A model generated the notes under the pieces. That model had not been told where the DNA came from. It searched no databases and saw only the letters and a list, made by a program, of their open reading frames with translations. The position numbers and the translations under genes are program-made. Shown here piece after piece: positions 1-8,926 of a stretch of 64,000 nucleotides of DNA. The stretch is from Polynucleobacter sp. MWH-UH35A (lineage in GTDB: Bacteria; Pseudomonadota; Gammaproteobacteria; Burkholderiales; Burkholderiaceae): positions 248,001-312,000 of the forward strand of contig NZ_CP061285.1 of the NCBI RefSeq assembly GCF_018687075.1, given 5' to 3'. Position 1 is the stretch's first letter, and every line of letters starts with the position of its first letter.

Positions 1-1
1 G

Positions 2-217
2 CCATGGCTCTTGATTACCTCAGCGAGTCATATGCTTCGTTCAGAGAAGGTTTTTCAAAAACAGGGAATCAAAGTTATTCCCGTGCCAGTGGATTACCAA
101 ACGGCCCATCGCTTGCAATGGACTTCTTTTGACCTAACCAATGGGGCTCACAATTGGAACATCCTAGTTCATGAAATAGTCGGCCTTTTTGCCTATTGGA
201 TTACCGGAAAAATCTAG
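2..217 (+). CDS. YdcF/SanA-like DUF218 protein, C-terminal end only
   Basis: Only the last 71 codons are in the window; the frame is open at the left edge, so the true start lies outside. The visible part begins with the ITSASHMLRS motif typical of DUF218 (YdcF/ElyC/SanA) proteins and ends with the family's HEIVGLFAYW tail. Characterised relatives are inner-membrane proteins linked to envelope or peptidoglycan metabolism, but the precise reaction is not settled. It reads in the same direction as yqgE with a 21-base gap. The family call is fairly safe; the function cannot be stated from this fragment. Confidence 0.75.
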   Translation, partial: PWLLITSASHMLRSEKVFQKQGIKVIPVPVDYQTAHRLQWTSFDLTNGAHNWNILVHEIVGLFAYWITGKI

Positions 218-238
218 ATATTCTGTAAAATAGGACCC

Positions 239-883
239 ATGACTTCTGCTAAAAAAGCACCCCCTGCTTCAGAACCAGCTTCTGTATCAGAGTCATCCAT
301 TTCCCTCTCCGCAGACCACCTTGCCAATCAGTTCTTGATTGCCATGCCGGGCATGGTAGATCCAAACTTTGCTGGTTCCGTAATTTACCTCTTTGAGCAT
401 ACTGAGAGAGGCGCCATGGGCTTGGTCATTAATCGACCTACTGAGGTCGATTTAGAAACGCTATTTGACAAGATTGAATTGAAATTAGAGATTGCTCCTT
501 TATTAAAGCAACCAGTATATTTTGGTGGCCCCGTCCAAATTGAACGTGGCTTTGTATTGCATGAGTCTGATTCGCTGAGTCCTTATAGTTCATCTCTCGT
601 AATACCAGGCGGTCTCACAATGACCACCTCAAAGGATGTTCTTGAGGCCGTTGCAGTGGGTAAAGGACCACAACATTTTTTGATGACCTTAGGTTATGCC
701 GGTTGGGGTGCTGGTCAGCTTGAGGAAGAAATTACTCTGAATGGTTGGATGAATGTACCGCTAGCTCGCGAGCAAATGATTGAGATCATCTTTAATACAC
801 CATCGAGCCAGCGTTATGAGAAGGCGGTGAGCCATTTAGGATTTGATTTATCCCGTCTATCGGGTGAGGCTGGGCATGCCTGA
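239..883 (+). CDS. YqgE/AlgH family protein (UPF0301)
   Basis: A 214-residue protein of the UPF0301 family, whose biochemical role is unknown. Family signatures are visible: FLIAMPGMVDPNF at about residues 32-44, GAMGLVINRP at 58-67 and YFGGPV at 94-99. The first 25 residues are a low-complexity Ser/Ala/Pro extension ahead of the conserved core, so a later start is possible. The gene overlaps ruvX by 8 bases, a pairing (yqgE-yqgF) very common in proteobacteria, and it leads the run ruvX-pyrR-pyrB, which is probably one operon. A weak promoter-like TTGGAT-17-TATTCT lies just upstream (196-224). Confidence 0.9.
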   Translation: MTSAKKAPPASEPASVSESSISLSADHLANQFLIAMPGMVDPNFAGSVIYLFEHTERGAMGLVINRPTEVDLETLFDKIELKLEIAPLLKQPVYFGGPVQIERGFVLHESDSLSPYSSSLVIPGGLTMTTSKDVLEAVAVGKGPQHFLMTLGYAGWGAGQLEEEITLNGWMNVPLAREQMIEIIFNTPSSQRYEKAVSHLGFDLSRLSGEAGHA

Positions 884-1289
884 GGCATTGACCATACTAT
901 CTTTTGACTATGGAACTCGCAGAGTGGGTGTGGCAGTTGGAAACTCCTTATCCAAATCGGGACAAGCACTAAAGACGATATCTGCCTCAAGTAGCGACGC
1001 TCTTTTTCAGGAGATTGAATCTCTATTAAAGGAGTGGCAGCCAGACCAATTGGTAGTTGGGAAGCCAACCCACCCAGATGGCACGCCGCATGAGATGACA
1101 TTGAGAGCAACCCGCTTTGGCAATCAGCTACACGGACGCTTTCATTTACCAGTTGTTTGGGTCGATGAACGCTATACCTCAGCTGTTTTAGAGGGGGATC
1201 CAGAGATGTACGACAATCTAGATGCCCATTCTGCTGTTTTGATCTTAGAGCAGTATTTTGCAGAGCAAAGCGCGAAATCTTTAAATTAA
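876..1289 (+). CDS. ruvX: RuvX/YqgF putative Holliday junction resolvase / pre-16S rRNA nuclease
   Basis: A 137-residue protein of the RNase H-like YqgF family. Members process the 5' end of 16S rRNA precursor in E. coli and were first proposed as Holliday junction resolvases. The acidic residues expected in the RNase H fold are present: Asp11 in SFDYGTRRVG, the Glu of VDERYTS and the Asp of LDAHSA. I start at ATG 876, inside the end of yqgE, because GGGTGAGG just upstream makes a reasonable ribosome-binding site and the protein then begins a few residues before the first beta strand; an earlier TTG at 843 is less likely. Confidence 0.92.
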   Translation: MPEALTILSFDYGTRRVGVAVGNSLSKSGQALKTISASSSDALFQEIESLLKEWQPDQLVVGKPTHPDGTPHEMTLRATRFGNQLHGRFHLPVVWVDERYTSAVLEGDPEMYDNLDAHSAVLILEQYFAEQSAKSLN

Positions 1290-1331
1290 ATATAGATACT
1301 AAATAGATTGATAAAAGCACCGGACTTAAGA

Positions 1332-1832
1332 ATGAACGCTGAACAGTTATACGGAAAATTACTAGACAATCTGCGCAAGAGAAAGCAAGAGGGTGCTTTT
1401 GAGCTTGCAGGTTTAGCCATGGGAGGCGCTTGGATTGCTGAGCGTTTGGCCTACGATTTGGGGCTTCCTCATTTTGGTGTGATTAATGTGGCCTTTCATC
1501 GGGATGATTATGCGGAGAAGGGGATGACAGCTTTGCGCACCGCTAGCACGATGACTACGCATTTGCCGTTTGATGTAAATGGCGCTAATGTAATTTTGAT
1601 CGACGATGTTTTGTTAACCGGTAGAACTGTTCGCGCAGCTTTAAATGAGTTATTTGATTTTGGCCGGCCTGCCCAAGTGGAATTAATGGTATTAGCGGAT
1701 CGCGGAAATCGTGAACTACCAGTTGCTGCCAACTTTGTTGGTGAGCAGGTAGAGGTTCCGGAGAATCAGATTCTGGTTTTAGAGAAAGACACCGCTGGCA
1801 AGTTCAGCTTTCAGTTAGAGGAGCGTGAATAA
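1332..1832 (+). CDS. pyrR: PyrR bifunctional pyr regulator / uracil phosphoribosyltransferase
   Basis: A phosphoribosyltransferase of about 166 residues. The PRPP-binding loop [13 protein letters not shown] lies near residues 87-99. In Gram-positives PyrR binds pyr mRNA and has weak UPRTase activity; in betaproteobacteria a gene of this type commonly sits directly before pyrB, as here. The stop codon shares one base with the pyrB start (TAATG), so the two are translationally coupled. I prefer ATG 1332 over the upstream TTG at 1308, though neither has a strong ribosome-binding site. Whether it regulates by RNA attenuation here cannot be told from sequence. Confidence 0.9.
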   Translation: MNAEQLYGKLLDNLRKRKQEGAFELAGLAMGGAWIAERLAYDLGLPHFGVINVAFHRDDYAEKGMTALRTASTMTTHLPFDVNGANVILIDDVLLTGRTVRAALNELFDFGRPAQVELMVLADRGNRELPVAANFVGEQVEVPENQILVLEKDTAGKFSFQLEERE

Positions 1833-2791
1833 TGAGTCAGCCAGTCAATCAATTTAATTCCGCTGGAGAATTAACCCATCTTCTGACGCTTGAAGGTCTG
1901 CCAAAGGAGCAAATCCTTCATATTTTGGATACTGCCCAGCAATTTGTGAGTGTGACTGACCCTGCGCGCGAGGTTAAAAAGGTTCCTCTATTAAGAGGCA
2001 AAAGTGTTTTCAATCTCTTCTTTGAAAACTCCACTCGTACCAGAACAACTTTTGAGATTGCTGCAAAACGTTTATCTGCAGATGTGATTAATTTGGATAT
2101 CTCTACTTCCTCCACCGCAAAGGGAGAGGGTTTGCTAGATACGATTGATAACTTGGTGGCGATGCAGGCAGATATTTTTGTGGTTCGTCATAGCGTCTCT
2201 AAAGCCCCTATTGAGATTGCTAATCACGTGCCGCCCCATGTGCACGTTGTGAATGCTGGTGATGGTAGTCATCAACATCCTACCCAAGGCTTGCTGGATA
2301 TGTACACCATGCGGCACTTTAAACAAGACTTCAAAGGCTTAAAAGTGGCGATTGTGGGCGACATTGTACATAGTCGTGTAGCGAAGTCTAATATTCATGC
2401 ACTGACAACTCTAGGTTGTGAAGACATACGTGCTATTGGTCCAGAGAGCTTGCTCCCAAGCGATTTAGATATGCTTGGCGTAAAAGTCTTCCATAGCATG
2501 GAAGAAGGCCTCAGAGATGTTGATGTAGTGATGACCTTGCGTATTCAGAAAGAGCGCATGGAGGCTGGCCAGGTTCCTGAGGGCGATGCTTTCTTTAAGC
2601 AATATGGTTTAACACCGACACGTTTGGCCTTGGCGAAGTCAGATGCAATTGTGATGCACCCAGGCCCTATGAACCGTGGCGTGGAGATTGATTCCGCAGT
2701 AGCCGATGGACCTCAGTCAGTCATCCTCAATCAAGTGACATTCGGTATTGCCGTCCGTATGGCTGTCATGTCTATTGTTGCGGGCAATTAA
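1832..2791 (+). CDS. pyrB: Aspartate carbamoyltransferase, catalytic chain
   Basis: Catalyses carbamoyl phosphate + L-aspartate to N-carbamoyl-L-aspartate, the committed step of pyrimidine synthesis, in the cytoplasm. At 319 residues it has normal length. The carbamoyl-phosphate site STRT is at 67-70 inside [12 protein letters not shown], and the HPTQ motif is at 149-152. No pyrI regulatory chain is adjacent, and no dihydroorotase-like gene follows as it does in many relatives; a glycosyltransferase gene starts 10 bases downstream instead. Confidence 0.97.
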   Translation: MSQPVNQFNSAGELTHLLTLEGLPKEQILHILDTAQQFVSVTDPAREVKKVPLLRGKSVFNLFFENSTRTRTTFEIAAKRLSADVINLDISTSSTAKGEGLLDTIDNLVAMQADIFVVRHSVSKAPIEIANHVPPHVHVVNAGDGSHQHPTQGLLDMYTMRHFKQDFKGLKVAIVGDIVHSRVAKSNIHALTTLGCEDIRAIGPESLLPSDLDMLGVKVFHSMEEGLRDVDVVMTLRIQKERMEAGQVPEGDAFFKQYGLTPTRLALAKSDAIVMHPGPMNRGVEIDSAVADGPQSVILNQVTFGIAVRMAVMSIVAGN

Positions 2792-2801
2792 GCGCACCAG
2801 C

Positions 2802-4124
2802 ATGGAGTCCAAAAAACGTTGGTTAATTTTGTCGCATGGCTTCAACATGGATGGCCGTGCCTCAAGCCAGACAATTACTGACAAGATTCCTTATTTTCTG
2901 GAAGCGGGTATTGAGCCCATTGTCTTTAGCGCTATTACCGGAATTAAGGATCAACGTTTTCCACATCGCCAATTTCTGGCTTGGGGTCCTGCTGCATTCC
3001 GGTTTGATTTTCGTCACTGGATCGCTAATCAATATGGTAGAGGACTTTTTTACAAAGTTTCAACGGGTATTGTTTCTTTACTGCTTGCCCCTTTTATTGC
3101 CTTAGAAAAGTTTGTTCTTGGTTATTCCAGTCAGTGGTCTTGGTCGATTCCTGCCTACCTTCATGGTTTACGTTTAATTCGCTCTGGCAAGATCGATCTT
3201 ATTTACTCAACAGGGGGAGCATGGTCTGCCCATTTGGCAGGTTTATGGCTCAAGAAAAAAACGGGTACACCATGGATAGTGGAGATACATGATCCCTTGG
3301 TCATACGTCAGAGTCCAGATGATCCGGGTTTTGCAAAGCCCAAGAATCGTGATGCTCGCTTTAGACAATATTTAGAAAAGCAAATTTGCAAATATGCGGA
3401 TTTGGCCTGGTGGTTTACCGATGGCGCCGTACATTATGCGAAAGTACGGAATCCAAATCTCAATACCCCACATAATGCGCAGGGTTTTATGGTGCTTCCT
3501 GGTGCCGAACCTCCAGGTGGTTCAAGTAGCCAGCAAGTGCACCAGTATTCCGAGTATTTAAATCTGTGTCACTTTGGTTCTTTAGCAAATGACCGTTCTC
3601 TCTCCACCATACTAAATGCCCTGGTCCCGCTTTTTAAGAAATATCCTCAGGCAAGAAAGCATATTCGGGTGAATGCTTATGGAGCACCGCTAGATTCATT
3701 AACTGTCGATGCTCTCAAACATCTAACGTTTGATGATGTTTTGCTAGCCCATGGGCGTTTAGAAAAAGATCCCAACACTGGTAAGTCAGGACGTGAGCGC
3801 GTGGTTGAAAAAATGCAATCTGCGGATGTTTTGATCCTTTTGCATGGCAATGACGAATGGTGCGCTGAATACATTCCCTCGAAGTTTTATGAGTATCTTT
3901 GGGCTGGCAGACCTATTTGGGGTATCACCCATCGCAATCCTCAGTTGGATCAGATGTTATTGGAACGCTCTGCATACCTGAGTCCTCAAAATGATTCTGA
4001 GGCTATTGAACTAGCTTTAGAGCGCATTTGGTTGGATTGGGAGCAAAAGCGCTTGCCAGTTCCAGCTGGAAAACCCATAGGCGTAAAGCAAGCGGTAGAT
4101 ACAATCCTAAGTGTTGTGAAATAA
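2802..4124 (+). CDS. GT4-like glycosyltransferase
   Basis: A 440-residue protein resembling family 4 glycosyltransferases (GT-B fold). The TPWIVEIHDPL segment near residue 155 matches the 'pW.v.i.DpW/L' motif found in many members, and the C-terminal half has the usual IPSKFYEYLWAGRPI loop that contacts the donor sugar nucleotide. It likely adds a sugar to lipopolysaccharide or exopolysaccharide at the inner face of the membrane. It follows pyrB by 10 bases, so may share its transcript, but in content it belongs with the glycan genes downstream. Donor and acceptor cannot be predicted. Confidence 0.75.
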   Translation: MESKKRWLILSHGFNMDGRASSQTITDKIPYFLEAGIEPIVFSAITGIKDQRFPHRQFLAWGPAAFRFDFRHWIANQYGRGLFYKVSTGIVSLLLAPFIALEKFVLGYSSQWSWSIPAYLHGLRLIRSGKIDLIYSTGGAWSAHLAGLWLKKKTGTPWIVEIHDPLVIRQSPDDPGFAKPKNRDARFRQYLEKQICKYADLAWWFTDGAVHYAKVRNPNLNTPHNAQGFMVLPGAEPPGGSSSQQVHQYSEYLNLCHFGSLANDRSLSTILNALVPLFKKYPQARKHIRVNAYGAPLDSLTVDALKHLTFDDVLLAHGRLEKDPNTGKSGRERVVEKMQSADVLILLHGNDEWCAEYIPSKFYEYLWAGRPIWGITHRNPQLDQMLLERSAYLSPQNDSEAIELALERIWLDWEQKRLPVPAGKPIGVKQAVDTILSVVK

Positions 4125-4152
4125 CCCCGCCTTTAATTTTTTTAGGGTAACT

Positions 4153-5076
4153 ATGCTGAATCTCGTTCTATATTGTTGCACCTTCCGAAAAGACTTGAAG
4201 AGAACGGTCAAGCTTGCTCAAAGCATCCAAAAGCACAACAAAGGCAATATCCCCTTTTATATTTCTGTACCCGCAGATGATGTCAAGTTATTTCAGGAGC
4301 ATCTCAAGGGCTATAAAGTCATCATTTTTGATGAGATGGATATCTTCAAAGCAAATCCAAAACTCAATATTCAACAGCTATATGAGATACGCGGTGGCTT
4401 AAGACAGCAAGTGATTAAGTCTGAGTTCTGGAGATTGGGCATTTCTGAAAATTATCTGGTCTTAGATTCAGACTGTATCTTCATCCGTGATTTTGATGAA
4501 AGCGATTTCCTTTTTAAGGACGATATCCCTTACTCCGTGATTCATGAGGGTCGCGATGTTCTTCAGGCTACGGAGCGCTTTGGCCCGAAGAAGATTCGCC
4601 AACACTTTTTGGCTGACCGAGAGCCAATTAAAGCTGCCTTAGGTCGCAAGGGCGTCACTTACGATTTTGGTTATGCCCCATTTTTGTGGTGTAGAAAAGT
4701 TTGGGAGTCCTTGGATAAGAATTATCTAACACCTAATAATATGAATTTTCTTGATGCGGTATTACTCTGTGGATCTGAGTTCACTTGGTATGGCGAATCG
4801 CTCATTAACTTTAGGGCAATTCCGATTTATCCACGCGAACAATTGTTTATGCATTACCACTATGAGCATCAGTTGTGGGCTCATCAAGTGCTAGGATACA
4901 AAGAAGAGCTTCTTGCCTACGACTATTTGGGGGTTGTATACCAATCAAATTGGGAAAGCTGGGGAGATTATGGCCCATCAAATAAGAGTATCTTTTCGAG
5001 AGCGTGGAGATCAGTTAAACGAGTCCTGAAAAAGATTCAATTTAAGATTTCATTATTGCTTGGATTCATGTATTAA
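4153..5076 (+). CDS. DUF6492 family, GT-A-like putative glycosyltransferase
   Basis: A 307-residue protein with the look of a DUF6492 member. It starts with a beta-strand/Cys-rich segment, carries a DSD motif at 105-107 in YLVLDSDCIF (the place a GT-A enzyme would bind metal and nucleotide sugar), and ends with a basic, hydrophobic tail that could lie on the membrane. I infer a role in LPS or capsule assembly from this motif and from neighbours on both sides. It reads in line with the DUF5672 gene after a 31-base gap. No characterised close homologue is known to me. Confidence 0.65.
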   Translation: MLNLVLYCCTFRKDLKRTVKLAQSIQKHNKGNIPFYISVPADDVKLFQEHLKGYKVIIFDEMDIFKANPKLNIQQLYEIRGGLRQQVIKSEFWRLGISENYLVLDSDCIFIRDFDESDFLFKDDIPYSVIHEGRDVLQATERFGPKKIRQHFLADREPIKAALGRKGVTYDFGYAPFLWCRKVWESLDKNYLTPNNMNFLDAVLLCGSEFTWYGESLINFRAIPIYPREQLFMHYHYEHQLWAHQVLGYKEELLAYDYLGVVYQSNWESWGDYGPSNKSIFSRAWRSVKRVLKKIQFKISLLLGFMY

Positions 5077-5107
5077 GTATTAACTACTTTCAAATATCAC
5101 ACAGGTA

Positions 5108-5905
5108 ATGCTCAATCTATCTAATGTCACTCTGTTATGCGTCGAGACGCGTGAACCTGAGTTAGCGCATTGGGCGATTGATCAATGTTTGAAAGGAACC
5201 CAATTTGCTAAGGTAGTGCTCATTACAGATTTGGAAAAGGTAAGGTCAAATAGGGTTGATATTGAGTATGTTCAAGCGCCTCCAATTAGGACTACCAAAG
5301 ATTATTCTGAGCTTTTGTTAACTGGTCTCGACCAATATGTGGAAGGCTCTCATGTGTTGGTGATTCAGTGGGATAGTTTTATTACCAACCCAGAGTTATG
5401 GGAAAGTGAATTCTTAAATTACGACTATATTGGGGCTGTTTGGCCGCACCATCCAAAGACTGCAGTTGGCAATGGCGGTTTTTCTCTGCGATCAGTAAAG
5501 CTATTGAATGCCATGAAAAAGCCTGGGTTTGTGAAAAGACACCCTGAAGACTATTGCATATGCGTTGATAACAAGGAGTTCTTAAAGCAGGAGTGTGGAA
5601 TTCGGATTGCACCTACTGGAGTCGCCGAACAATTTTCTGTTGAGCGTTCTACATGGCATCCATCTTTTGGATTTCATGGATTCTTCAACTTTGGCAGAGT
5701 TCTCAATGATTTCGAATTAAAGGCCTTTATCAAGATACTGCCCTATAATTATTTAAATGGCCTTGATGGCTATGATTTAATTTATTCATTGCAAGAGCAG
5801 GGTAGGGTGAGTTTAGCGAAGGAAATTGCCGCTAAAGTGCGCTTCAAGTGGAAAATGCGTAAACGATTTTTAAAGCTGAAATTTTGGCAGCTAAGCGCTA
5901 AATAA
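5108..5905 (+). CDS. DUF5672 family protein, putative glycosyltransferase
   Basis: A 265-residue protein matching the DUF5672 pattern: an N-terminal 'VTLLCVETRE' strand, QWDS at 87-90, a Trp-rich DYIGAVWPHH segment at 106-115 and GNGGFSLRS at 121-129. The last motif is the conserved GNGGFSLR loop of this family, which is thought to have a glycosyltransferase-like fold. The end is strongly basic. One base separates its stop from the next start (O-antigen ligase-like), so the two are probably cotranscribed. Role in surface glycan synthesis is inferred from context. Confidence 0.75.
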   Translation: MLNLSNVTLLCVETREPELAHWAIDQCLKGTQFAKVVLITDLEKVRSNRVDIEYVQAPPIRTTKDYSELLLTGLDQYVEGSHVLVIQWDSFITNPELWESEFLNYDYIGAVWPHHPKTAVGNGGFSLRSVKLLNAMKKPGFVKRHPEDYCICVDNKEFLKQECGIRIAPTGVAEQFSVERSTWHPSFGFHGFFNFGRVLNDFELKAFIKILPYNYLNGLDGYDLIYSLQEQGRVSLAKEIAAKVRFKWKMRKRFLKLKFWQLSAK

Positions 5906-5906
5906 T

Positions 5907-7250
5907 ATGAAAATTACCGAGAAACAACTAGCCATTTCATCTGTTGCAAGTATTGTTGGCTTGCTGTTTATTTGGGTGGTTCCTAATACCATTGCTTTGC
6001 GCCATGTTTTTCTAGTTGTGGGTTTTCTCTCAGCAATCGGTTTAATTCAATATCACTGGGCTGACTTTAGATCTGCGGGCTTTAAGGTGATCCCCCTGTA
6101 TTGTGTTTTTGGCTTATTTCTCTGGGTGCTTATTCATTACTTCTTTTTCTCCTTAAATCCCGCGCTGGAGCTCTCAGAAATTAAAGGGGTTTGGATGCGC
6201 TCCTTGCTCGGAGCAGTTGCTGCTATAGGTCTAGGGATTGCAATTGTCAGGTACTCTAGTCTTCGCGCTTATTTCTACATTTCCCTTTTTTCTACCCCCT
6301 TAATTAATGTTGCATCTTATTGCTGGGCATCTTACCTGCATCACGCATGGGTTAAGCCGAATGATTTTGTTCGTTTCTTGTTTACAAAAATTGAAACAGC
6401 CTATTTTGGAGCCGTTGCAGCTGGAGTTGCAACTGGAAATTTAATTCATTTAGTCATGCGCAAAATGGATAAGTCTAATGTGGTGCAAATTTTGATGTGG
6501 TTAATGGGATTGACATTGGTTTTGGTCTCAGCCTTGGTATCTAGCACTAAGAATGGAATAGCGGTTGCATTGGGTTTGTGTGCATTATTGGCGATTGTGG
6601 TTTTGATAAATACTTTATTGCACAAAGGTGGCTCTAAGATATTGTCAGTAGCTGTTTTAGTAATTGTCGTTTCGCTGGCAGTTGGGATTTGGAAGGGCCA
6701 TAAATCTTCTGCTTATAAGGGTTGGGATACCGTTTTTCAGGATGCGGCATTGGGTTTAGATATTGATACAAATAAGCAATGGCAGAAGCGCGAAGGAACG
6801 GTGCCAACACCCTTAAATAGCACTGGTAGTGAGGCTGCCATCAACACTTATATCCGTTTCTCTTATATGGCTGTGGGTTTGAGGTTGATTAAAGAGTATC
6901 CGCTAGGGTATGGCTCAATTAACCGCTCCTTTGAGGGTTTACAGATACATGCAAAAGTACCTCATGAGCATGAAGGTCAAGTGCATAGTGGTTGGATTGA
7001 TTTTGGATTGGCGTTTGGAATTCCTGGGTTATTGTTGGTTTTTTCTTCGATGCTATCGATTATTTACTTTGGCATTAAAGATAAAACTTTACTTGTACTA
7101 CCATGGGCGGTTGTTTTTCTAGCTTTTCTTCCTTTTGGTCTTATTGCCGAGATTACATGGAAGCAATACTTTGAGGCAACTATTTTCTTCCTTACTGTGG
7201 GCTCAACAGTAGTAATCTTTGCCGACAGGAATGCTAAAGAATTAGCTTAG
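5907..7250 (+). CDS. O-antigen ligase/polymerase family membrane protein (WaaL-like)
   Basis: A 447-residue integral membrane protein with about ten hydrophobic segments. A long soluble loop at roughly residues 260-360 is the large periplasmic loop of the Wzy_C/WaaL superfamily. The loop ends in VHSGWIDFGLAFGIPGL, matching the catalytic His region of ligases (usually HNxxL..., here HSGWI). Such proteins transfer undecaprenyl-linked O-antigen to lipid A-core, or polymerise repeats (Wzy). I cannot separate ligase from polymerase by sequence alone. Its 3' end overlaps the convergent GT17 gene by 4 bases. Confidence 0.75.
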   Translation: MKITEKQLAISSVASIVGLLFIWVVPNTIALRHVFLVVGFLSAIGLIQYHWADFRSAGFKVIPLYCVFGLFLWVLIHYFFFSLNPALELSEIKGVWMRSLLGAVAAIGLGIAIVRYSSLRAYFYISLFSTPLINVASYCWASYLHHAWVKPNDFVRFLFTKIETAYFGAVAAGVATGNLIHLVMRKMDKSNVVQILMWLMGLTLVLVSALVSSTKNGIAVALGLCALLAIVVLINTLLHKGGSKILSVAVLVIVVSLAVGIWKGHKSSAYKGWDTVFQDAALGLDIDTNKQWQKREGTVPTPLNSTGSEAAINTYIRFSYMAVGLRLIKEYPLGYGSINRSFEGLQIHAKVPHEHEGQVHSGWIDFGLAFGIPGLLLVFSSMLSIIYFGIKDKTLLVLPWAVVFLAFLPFGLIAEITWKQYFEATIFFLTVGSTVVIFADRNAKELA

Positions 7251-8101
7251 ATAATTCTTGCGCAGTTTGGTAGGTATTTTTGAATAACCCCGATCACTCT
7301 ATTGGGAATTTTTTTGTACTCTGTCTTATTAAGCTTTGTACCACGATCATAGAGATCCGATCCAGATAATATTTTTTGCTGTATTTCTTCCATGGTGATA
7401 TTTTTATAAGCACTGAGATTTTCTACATCACTAATTGCGTAGATCTTGTTTAGAATTTTTTCTTCATCCATGAAGTAGGAAAAGTGCCAACCACCACTTG
7501 CTATATGTTCAAAATCATTTTTGCCACTTCTAAAGCGATGCGGAAGATGCTTCCTGAATGTGCCAAGCGTTGTCATTACCGAACCATAGAATTTGTCATA
7601 AGGTGCTGCATTATTGAGGTTGTAGTAATAGAAGGTTTGATCAAGGCTGTACGCATGAGGTTTCTGCCCGCCAGGTTTACCAGATTGCAATGCTCGAATG
7701 CCCTCTTGAATGGCCGACTCACTAGGGAATTCATCTAAATCGCTAAAGATAACTATGTCTTGTGGGCTAAATGGTTTTAAAGGTTTTAAGGTTGAGTTTC
7801 TCTGGGCGTCCTGAATCTTCCAAAGATAGCGAGTGATGCGATTACGATATTTTAGTTTGTTAAATAACCATGGAATTGAGTTTAGGTTAAAGATTTCCCG
7901 GTGGTAAATAATTTTGTGGGCAAAGGGCAGTGCATTCACTAACTCCTGGCTTAATAAAAACTCTTTTGAGCTCCCAGAGAAGTCCACATTCGCTTCTGAG
8001 ATTATAAAATGATCAACTATAGGCCCCAAGTATTCAAGACGAGCTTTTAAAAGGTCGAGCTCGTTATAGAACAAAAATACGTCAAGTAGCTTAGGTTTCA
8101 T
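7247..8101 (-). CDS. Glycosyltransferase family 17 protein
   Basis: A 284-residue protein resembling GT17, the family of eukaryotic beta-1,4-mannosyl-glycoprotein N-acetylglucosaminyltransferase (MGAT3). Matching features are DVFLFYNELDLLKARL near the N terminus, a SEANVDFSG segment at 35-43 and DIVIFSDLDEFPS with a DLD metal-binding motif. Bacterial GT17 proteins occur in LPS and capsule loci with unknown acceptors. I use ATG 8101; an upstream in-frame start at 8167 would overlap the next gene by 53 bases and precede the conserved region by 22 residues. It is the last of three leftward genes. Confidence 0.75.
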   Translation of the reverse strand: MKPKLLDVFLFYNELDLLKARLEYLGPIVDHFIISEANVDFSGSSKEFLLSQELVNALPFAHKIIYHREIFNLNSIPWLFNKLKYRNRITRYLWKIQDAQRNSTLKPLKPFSPQDIVIFSDLDEFPSESAIQEGIRALQSGKPGGQKPHAYSLDQTFYYYNLNNAAPYDKFYGSVMTTLGTFRKHLPHRFRSGKNDFEHIASGGWHFSYFMDEEKILNKIYAISDVENLSAYKNITMEEIQQKILSGSDLYDRGTKLNKTEYKKIPNRVIGVIQKYLPNCARII

Positions 8102-8114
8102 TGTTTGGAAAATG

Positions 8115-8912
8115 CTATTTAGATTTGCTTGGGTATGTCTGTGGCGGTAACGAGAAGCGAATTTCATCGTTTTTTTTCAAATAGGCTTGCTCTAAGTGAA
8201 GCGCCAAACCAGGGATGCTGATGCCTAGATAGCGCTTGGGCTTGGACCAAAACTTAAGTCTGCGTGGGATTTGCTTGATGTATCTTGATTTGGCCATCAT
8301 GGGTTGCTTGGTGATGACGCAGAAGTTATCAAAATCAAAGTCTTTCTTAGCTGTTTTGGTAATTGACCAAATGTCAGCATCTGCTTTGAGCGTTTTTCCG
8401 GTCACCGCAAAGGTCATGGTAGTAGAGTTTGAGGTGCGCCACCATTGAGTTGGTCCTGCAACTACCTCGGTAGATTCTGAATGCCGATTGCGTTTAGCGT
8501 AGGGATTGATTGGACCATCGTGGAGCTTGTATTTATCAGGATGGTCATAGAGGGTAACATAGTCAAAATAATGTAAACCCTCTTCAAGGGCGCTTGGCGC
8601 CTCTGGGAGGTGAAGATAGTCATCTTCAATAAAGTAAAAAATGTCATCATCTTTTGCGATCCCAAGCGCAATCTCGTAAAGCCTCCAAAATGATCCAGGA
8701 TTACCCAGGTTTGTCTCTATTAGTTGATCAAAATGGTAATTGAATTTGATGTGCTCAATTAGCGCCTCATCACAATTATCGGCTACGCAAATAAATTTCC
8801 AGTCTTTAAAGATTGTGGCTAGATTTTTTAGGGAGTCATATTTATTGACGCCATCGACCTTCACCTTAGGGTAGCCTCTGCTGCTAATTCTGAAAAGGAC
8901 AATTTTTTGCAT
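8115..8912 (-). CDS. Putative GT-A-like glycosyltransferase, unrecognised family
   Basis: A 265-residue protein I do not recognise as a named family. It shows a strand-rich N terminus and an EDD motif at 96-98 in IFYFIEDDYLH, placed where GT-A enzymes bind the metal and donor. There is no signal peptide or membrane segment, and the C terminus is basic. It lies 14 bases from its upstream neighbour and 13 from the GT17 gene, all leftward, so the three form an operon inside a glycan region. A glycosyltransferase role is inferred, not shown. Confidence 0.6.
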   Translation of the reverse strand: MQKIVLFRISSRGYPKVKVDGVNKYDSLKNLATIFKDWKFICVADNCDEALIEHIKFNYHFDQLIETNLGNPGSFWRLYEIALGIAKDDDIFYFIEDDYLHLPEAPSALEEGLHYFDYVTLYDHPDKYKLHDGPINPYAKRNRHSESTEVVAGPTQWWRTSNSTTMTFAVTGKTLKADADIWSITKTAKKDFDFDNFCVITKQPMMAKSRYIKQIPRRLKFWSKPKRYLGISIPGLALHLEQAYLKKNDEIRFSLPPQTYPSKSK

Positions 8913-8926
8913 GGGGCTTAGAGATT

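Noticed and set aside
814..1320. Open frame on the minus strand opposite ruvX
   Set aside because: No family resemblance, and it is fully antisense to a clear conserved gene.
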